Origin: an uncultured bacterium
GTDB lineage: Bacteria > Armatimonadota > HRBIN16
DNA: 35,827 bases
Direction: 5' to 3'
NCBI GenBank assembly: GCA_938027655.1
Contig: CALJAP010000096.1
Span: forward strand, 1-35,827
Shown: positions 30,950 to 35,827 of the stretch, one piece after another
How the letters are laid out: each line of letters opens with the position of its first letter
How positions within the stretch are numbered: position 1 is the stretch's first letter
Position numbers and translations under genes: made by a program
Notes under the pieces: generated by a model
Told to the model about the DNA's origin: nothing
Seen by the model: only the letters and a program-made list of their open reading frames with translations
The model's database searches: none

Positions 30950-32038
30950 TTACTCCTCGCCTCTCTCTCCGAAGTGGCGCACCAGCACGCCGAAGTCGAA
31001 TAGCGTCACCTCTTCGTCCCCGTCCAAGTCAGCGTCGGGGTTCCAGTTGCTGTCGCCGGGTACACTGCCGAAGGCCGCCACCAGCGCACCGAAATCGAAC
31101 AGCGTCACTTCATCGTCACCGTCAATGTCGCCGTTGCGCAGGGTGGCGCTTGCAGTTCCGCCGGGCAAGGTCACGCCCGGCACAATGGTGGTCAACCAGT
31201 GAGAAGCTTTGAGCGCGATGTCGTACGTGCCAGCCGCCACGCTCAGGTCGACAACCTCGTATGCTCCATCGGATGCCAGAGGTGCGGATACCTCCGCTTT
31301 CACGTCGCTATGGTCGGCAGGGTTCAACACGCGAACGGTGACACTTTGCCGGGTGTAGTCGCCCCCATAATCACCGAGGGTAACCGTGCCCCTGAGCGCA
31401 GCTGCGCTCTCCAGAACGAGGTTGTCCACATTCGCAAACACGCCACGGGGCGTGACGGAGCCAACCTTGAAGCCCACGCGATACTCCCCCGCAGTGGCGA
31501 TATCGAAGGTCACCGTGAAGTGCGTCCAGCCGATTCGTTCGCCCTGTGGTATGGGCGGTTTGCTCCATCCGGGCGCGCCGGGTTGCTGGTCGTCCAGTCC
31601 GTTTTCCTTTTTCAGCACTCCCCATTCCACCCAAGTCGCCCCGCCTGGCACATCGTCCTGAGGGTTCAACGCGCCCATGCGAAGCCAGAACGACAGCCGA
31701 TACCTGCCCGGATTGAGAAAGATGGTGGGCGAGGCGGCTTTGTGCGAATCATAGATCGCCCAGGAGTGGAAGGAACGCCCCTCGTAAGCGTAGGGTTGCA
31801 GACTGATGACGTCCCAGCCGGAGCTCAGTCCCCAACCGTCGTTGCCGTAAATCCAGTCGGCGGGCAGGGTCGCCTGGAAAGGTACGTTGAGGTCCAACCA
31901 GCTCCCTCCTGTGTTCTGGTCCCAGTCCACCGTCTGGGTTGCCCCTTCAAAGTCCTCCGTATAGATGGGCGCGGCACGTAAGGAGACAAGCAAGAACAGC
32001 GGGACGACCGCGCACAACCAGGTCTTTACACAAAGCAT
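30950..32038 (-). CDS. Secreted protein with lectin-like domain, regulatory-like domain and dockerin-type EF-hands
   Basis: The start at 32038 (Met of MLCVKTWLCAVVPLFLLVSL) follows GGAGGG; an upstream ATG at 32059 lacks one. The 362-residue protein has a signal peptide and a jelly-roll domain at about 25-205 (IYTEDFEGATQTVDWDQ to VFANVDNLVLES). A carboxypeptidase-regulatory-like beta domain follows at about 205-290 (RGTVTLGDYGGDY to IALKASHWL). Two dockerin-type calcium loops end it (GDIDGDDEVTLFDFGALVAAFG and ADLDGDEEVTLFDFGVLVRHFG). In cellulosome-forming clostridia dockerins bind cohesins; outside them such EF-hand tails are often orphan and may serve attachment. It is the first gene of the minus-strand surface cluster and has a near-consensus promoter. 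Confidence 0.9.
   Translation of the reverse strand: MLCVKTWLCAVVPLFLLVSLRAAPIYTEDFEGATQTVDWDQNTGGSWLDLNVPFQATLPADWIYGNDGWGLSSGWDVISLQPYAYEGRSFHSWAIYDSHKAASPTIFLNPGRYRLSFWLRMGALNPQDDVPGGATWVEWGVLKKENGLDDQQPGAPGWSKPPIPQGERIGWTHFTVTFDIATAGEYRVGFKVGSVTPRGVFANVDNLVLESAAALRGTVTLGDYGGDYTRQSVTVRVLNPADHSDVKAEVSAPLASDGAYEVVDLSVAAGTYDIALKASHWLTTIVPGVTLPGGTASATLRNGDIDGDDEVTLFDFGALVAAFGSVPGDSNWNPDADLDGDEEVTLFDFGVLVRHFGERGEE
30971..31132 (-). repeat. Dockerin module, copy 2 (paired with 28079-28240)
   Basis: This is the intact-gene copy of the 162-bp module described at 28079-28240; identity is about 94 per cent by my count of nine mismatches. Confidence 0.85.
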
Positions 32039-32124
32039 ATTGCACCCTCCTTCCTCCATGCCTTTGCGCTTTCGAGACTGTGGTGCGTTTCGCGATAAGA
32101 CACTGCGTAATCGTTTACGTAGAT

Positions 32125-32153
32125 ATTTTATCGCCCCCTCTGCAAATTGTCAA
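32125..32153 (-). promoter_or_regulatory. Near-consensus sigma-70 promoter of the surface-protein cluster
   Basis: On the minus strand a perfect TTGACA (32148-32153) and TAAAAT (32125-32130) are separated by exactly 17 bp. The start site would be near 32118, giving a leader of about 80 bases before the ATG at 32038. This is the best promoter in the window. Confidence 0.75.
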
Positions 32154-32237
32154 TAGCCCGTTTTGCGGTTGGGCAGGATTTCTGTGCACATGGGGGGAAA
32201 GTGAAAGCACAACTCTTCGCAAGCGTGAGGGGATACA

Positions 32238-32993
32238 ATGGCAAAACGGATTCCGATCGCGGTTCAACTGTACTCCGTACGCGAGGACTGCGCGCGTGAC
32301 CTGCCCGGCACTCTCGCCGCCATCGCCAAGATGGGCTACGAGGGCGTGGAGTTCGCCGGATACTACGGCTATAGCGCTAAAGACCTGCGCAAGCTGCTGG
32401 ACGACAACGGGCTGAAGTGCTGCGGCACGCACATCGGCATCGATACTCTGCTGGGAGATGAACTGCAGCGCACCATCGAGTTCAACCAGGTTCTGGGCAA
32501 CAAGTTCCTTATCGTGCCCTGGATGCCCGAAAAGTACACCAACTCGCGAAAGGCGTGGCTGGAAACCGCCAAGCTGTTCAACGAGATTGCGGCAAAGGTC
32601 AAGCCGCATAAGATGCGTGTGGGCTACCACAACCACACGCACGAGTTCCACCCGCTGGATGGGGAGCTGCCCTGGGACACCTTCTTCGGCAACACTGTGA
32701 AGGATGTGGTGATGCAGTTCGACACGGGTAACGCCATGCACGCCGGGGCGAAGGCGGCGGATTTCCTGCGCAAGTACCCGGGTCGTGCTGCAACGGTTCA
32801 CCTGAAGGAGTTCTCCAAGAGCAACCCCAACGCGGTGCTCGGCGAGGGCGACATCAACTGGAAAGAGATTTTCGAGCTGTGCGAGACCATCGGCAAGACC
32901 GAGTGGTACATCGTGGAACAGGAGACCTATGCCCATCCTCCGTTGAAAACCATCGGGATGTGCTTGCAGAACCTGAAGAGGATGGGGAAGTAG
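32238..32993 (+). CDS. Sugar phosphate isomerase/epimerase-like TIM-barrel protein
   Basis: This 251-residue protein belongs to the xylose-isomerase-like TIM-barrel (AP-endonuclease family 2 fold) group. It opens with IAVQLYSVREDC and has MGYEGVEFAGYYGYS. Probable metal ligands are in GYHNHTHEF (about 132-140), MQFDTGNAMHAG, VHLKEF and IVEQETY. The substrate is not identifiable; relatives isomerise or epimerise sugars and inositols. It has no signal peptide, so it acts in the cytoplasm. The ATG at 32238 follows GTGAGGGG. It is divergent from the dockerin gene and convergent with atpC. Confidence 0.9.
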   Translation: MAKRIPIAVQLYSVREDCARDLPGTLAAIAKMGYEGVEFAGYYGYSAKDLRKLLDDNGLKCCGTHIGIDTLLGDELQRTIEFNQVLGNKFLIVPWMPEKYTNSRKAWLETAKLFNEIAAKVKPHKMRVGYHNHTHEFHPLDGELPWDTFFGNTVKDVVMQFDTGNAMHAGAKAADFLRKYPGRAATVHLKEFSKSNPNAVLGEGDINWKEIFELCETIGKTEWYIVEQETYAHPPLKTIGMCLQNLKRMGK

Positions 32994-33006
32994 TGGTATC
33001 ATGAAT

Positions 33007-33031
33007 ACCCCCACCGCCATGCGGTGGGGGT
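33007..33031. terminator. Perfect 11-bp hairpin between convergent isomerase and atpC
   Basis: ACCCCCACCGC (33007-33017) pairs with GCGGTGGGGGT (33021-33031) around a three-base loop. It lies 13 bp after the isomerase stop and 13 bp before the atpC stop on the other strand, the typical place for a bidirectional terminator. The U-tracts are weak on both sides. Confidence 0.7.
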
Positions 33032-33044
33032 GTTACGCGAAGAG

Positions 33045-33470
33045 CTAATCTGCCTCCAAATCCCTGCTCAATTCCACACCTGCCACCTTCAAGCGGTTAA
33101 TGGCGTGCTCCAGCGCAGCGCGGGCGCGCTCGCGGTCTACGGTAGGGTCATGCAGTCGCTGGCGGGCGCGGAGGAGTGCCTCCTTTGCCCGCTGGATGTC
33201 GATATCCTGAGAACGCTCGGCGGCGTCTGCCAGCACCAGCACCCGGTTGTTGGCGACCTCCATAAATCCCCCCGCAACCGCCACGTTTTCCTCGGTATCG
33301 TCGGGGTAGCGGACACGCAGGATGCCCACGCCCAGCTCGGTGACCAGCGGTGCATGGTTTGCCAGCACACCAAGATACCCTTCCACCCCCGGCGCCACGA
33401 TGCTGACTACCTCTTCCGACAGCAGCGCGCGGTCTGGGGTCACCACTTCCAGATGGAAAACTTTTGCCAT
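33045..33470 (-). CDS. atpC: F-type ATP synthase epsilon subunit
   Basis: This 141-residue F1 epsilon subunit has the N-terminal beta-sandwich (FHLEVVTPDRALLSEEVVSI, GYLGVLANHAPLVTELGVG, VAGGFMEVANNRVLVLAD) and the C-terminal helical hairpin (about 88-138). It is the central-stalk subunit that couples and inhibits F1. It follows atpD after 12 bp and ends at a terminator-like hairpin, so atpD-atpC form a two-gene unit. Confidence 0.97.
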   Translation of the reverse strand: MAKVFHLEVVTPDRALLSEEVVSIVAPGVEGYLGVLANHAPLVTELGVGILRVRYPDDTEENVAVAGGFMEVANNRVLVLADAAERSQDIDIQRAKEALLRARQRLHDPTVDRERARAALEHAINRLKVAGVELSRDLEAD

Positions 33471-33482
33471 CGTTCGCCCCCG

Positions 33483-35024
<1,542 letters not shown>

Positions 35025-35585
35025 CTATTTAAAGATTTCCGAAACCCGACACTCAAAACCGGGCAACACGTCCTCACCGGAGAGCGTATCCTCTTCCTTC
35101 AATACGCGCATTGGTCGATTCGCCCTGTGAACGCTGATAGTCCTGTCCGCCGGGTCCACCACCCATACGATGTGCACTCCTGCTTGCAACCAGTCACTTA
35201 CCTTCTCCGCTAGGGCGGAGTAGGTGTCTGAAGGAGAGAGAACCTCGACGACCAAGTCTGGGGCAAAGTGAGCAAACTGCTCCGGCAAATCTCCTGTCGG
35301 CACCCTCTCGCGCCGGACGAAAGCCACATCGGGTGCTCGCAGGGTAACAGGTTCCTCAGACAGAATAAAACCTGTTTCCGCCATCAGCACATAACCAAAT
35401 CCATGAGCCTCGGCAAACTGATATAAGCGGGCAAATAAACGACCGGCAATAACACCGTGCCTGAAGTTAGCAGGTGCCAACTCTCGCAACCTCCCTCTAA
35501 CCACCTCCCACCGTCCCGTAATCGTGCGAGAAACCCCTTGCAGGTCTTGCAAGGTATATGTCTCTTTATCAGCGGTAACAGCCAT
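35025..35585 (-). CDS. Uma2 family (DUF820) protein
   Basis: This 186-residue Uma2 protein has PD-(D/E)XK-type landmarks: LRAPDVAFVRRE, DLVVEVLSPSDTYSAL, EKVSDWLQAGVHIVWVVDP and the closing LSGEDVLPGFECRVSEIF. The start at 35585 (MAVTADKETYTLQ) avoids a 22-residue extension that would run into the upstream gene; the ribosome-binding site (GATGAGG) is modest. Its C-terminal part is clearly paralogous to the gene immediately upstream (35602-35827), pointing to tandem duplication. Gap between them is 16 bp. Confidence 0.9.
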   Translation of the reverse strand: MAVTADKETYTLQDLQGVSRTITGRWEVVRGRLRELAPANFRHGVIAGRLFARLYQFAEAHGFGYVLMAETGFILSEEPVTLRAPDVAFVRRERVPTGDLPEQFAHFAPDLVVEVLSPSDTYSALAEKVSDWLQAGVHIVWVVDPADRTISVHRANRPMRVLKEEDTLSGEDVLPGFECRVSEIFK

Positions 35586-35601
35586 CGCCTCATCCCTGCC
35601 T

Positions 35602-35827
35602 TTACCGGGCGAATATCTCCGCCACCTTGCATTCAAAACCGGGCAATACATCCTCGCCGATTAGAGTGTCCTGCACATGAAGCACACGAACCGGTTGCTC
35701 GCGACGATACACGCGCACCGTCTGCTGAACAGGGTCTACCACCCACACCATGCGCACCCCCGCCTTTAGCCAGTCATCCACTTTCTCCGTGACCTCTGTG
35801 AAGGTATCGTTTGGCGAGACCACCTCC
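35602..35827 (-). CDS. Uma2 family (DUF820) protein, N-terminal part beyond window edge
   Basis: Only the last 74 codons are inside the window. They contain EVVSPNDTF, EKVDDWLKAGVRMVWVVDP, VRVYRREQPVRVL and IGEDVLPGFECKVAEIFAR, aligning closely with the downstream Uma2 gene. The frame continues past 35827, so the GTG near 35823 is not a real start. Confidence 0.9.
   Translation of the reverse strand, partial: EVVSPNDTFTEVTEKVDDWLKAGVRMVWVVDPVQQTVRVYRREQPVRVLHVQDTLIGEDVLPGFECKVAEIFAR

Overview
The window is GC-rich bacterial chromosome. Its gene content points to Armatimonadota or a similar environmental, probably thermophilic lineage: several Uma2/DUF820 genes, a pseudopilin ending in a DGHA-type motif, dockerin-like and PEP-CTERM secreted proteins, a DUF5107-TPR protein, a GH106-like rhamnosidase, and an atpD-atpC pair detached from the other ATP synthase genes. 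The phylum is an inference from content; no rRNA or tRNA gene was seen.

Layout. 1-1225: the end of an Rhs-type polymorphic toxin gene (the window opens on the Pro-Ser-Gly that closes the Rhs core), a perfect 14-bp hairpin, a small four-helix membrane protein that is a good immunity candidate, and a broken orphan Rhs-core tail. 1226-1660: repeats only. 1661-4304: an aldo/keto reductase-ECF sigma operon (minus) divergent from a DUF4349 membrane protein (plus). 4310-5242: purC (minus). 5304-9703: an FG-GAP/PL11-like protein and a GH106-like rhamnosidase, both without signal peptides. 9798-10403: an Uma2 gene. 10532-13939: argB, a membrane protein with a phosphatase-like N-terminus, and a Nif3-like protein, with overlapping reading frames. 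14160-18731: a DUF5107-TPR protein and a sugar nucleotidyltransferase. 18769-22620: a phosphohexomutase, then gpsA and apgM (all minus). 22753-24201: a helical-repeat protein of unknown role. 24425-26461: a CsgG-like protein, a 74-residue unknown and a MEMO-family protein. 26655-27947: a CNNM/CorC-type protein. 28058-32038 (minus): a secreted-protein cluster of dockerin protein, PEP-CTERM protein, pseudopilin and a decayed dockerin paralogue. 32238-32993: a sugar isomerase-like TIM barrel. 33045-34886 (minus): atpD-atpC. 35025-35827 (minus): two tandem Uma2 genes, the last cut by the window edge.

How the genes work together. Plant or microbial polysaccharide use is suggested by the PL11-like/GH106 pair, the DUF5107 protein and the sugar isomerase. 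Sugar-nucleotide supply is suggested by the nucleotidyltransferase and the phosphohexomutase. The cell surface is served by the dockerin, PEP-CTERM, pseudopilin and CsgG-like products. The remainder is housekeeping: purine, arginine, glycolysis, glycerolipid and ATP synthesis.

The intergenic spaces hold several families of palindromic repeats. The most striking can fold as an 8-bp outer stem enclosing two or three hairpins and occurs as full or partial copies at least five times. The most interesting locus is the Rhs tip, hairpin and membrane-protein module at the left edge, a plausible undescribed membrane-acting toxin with its immunity protein.
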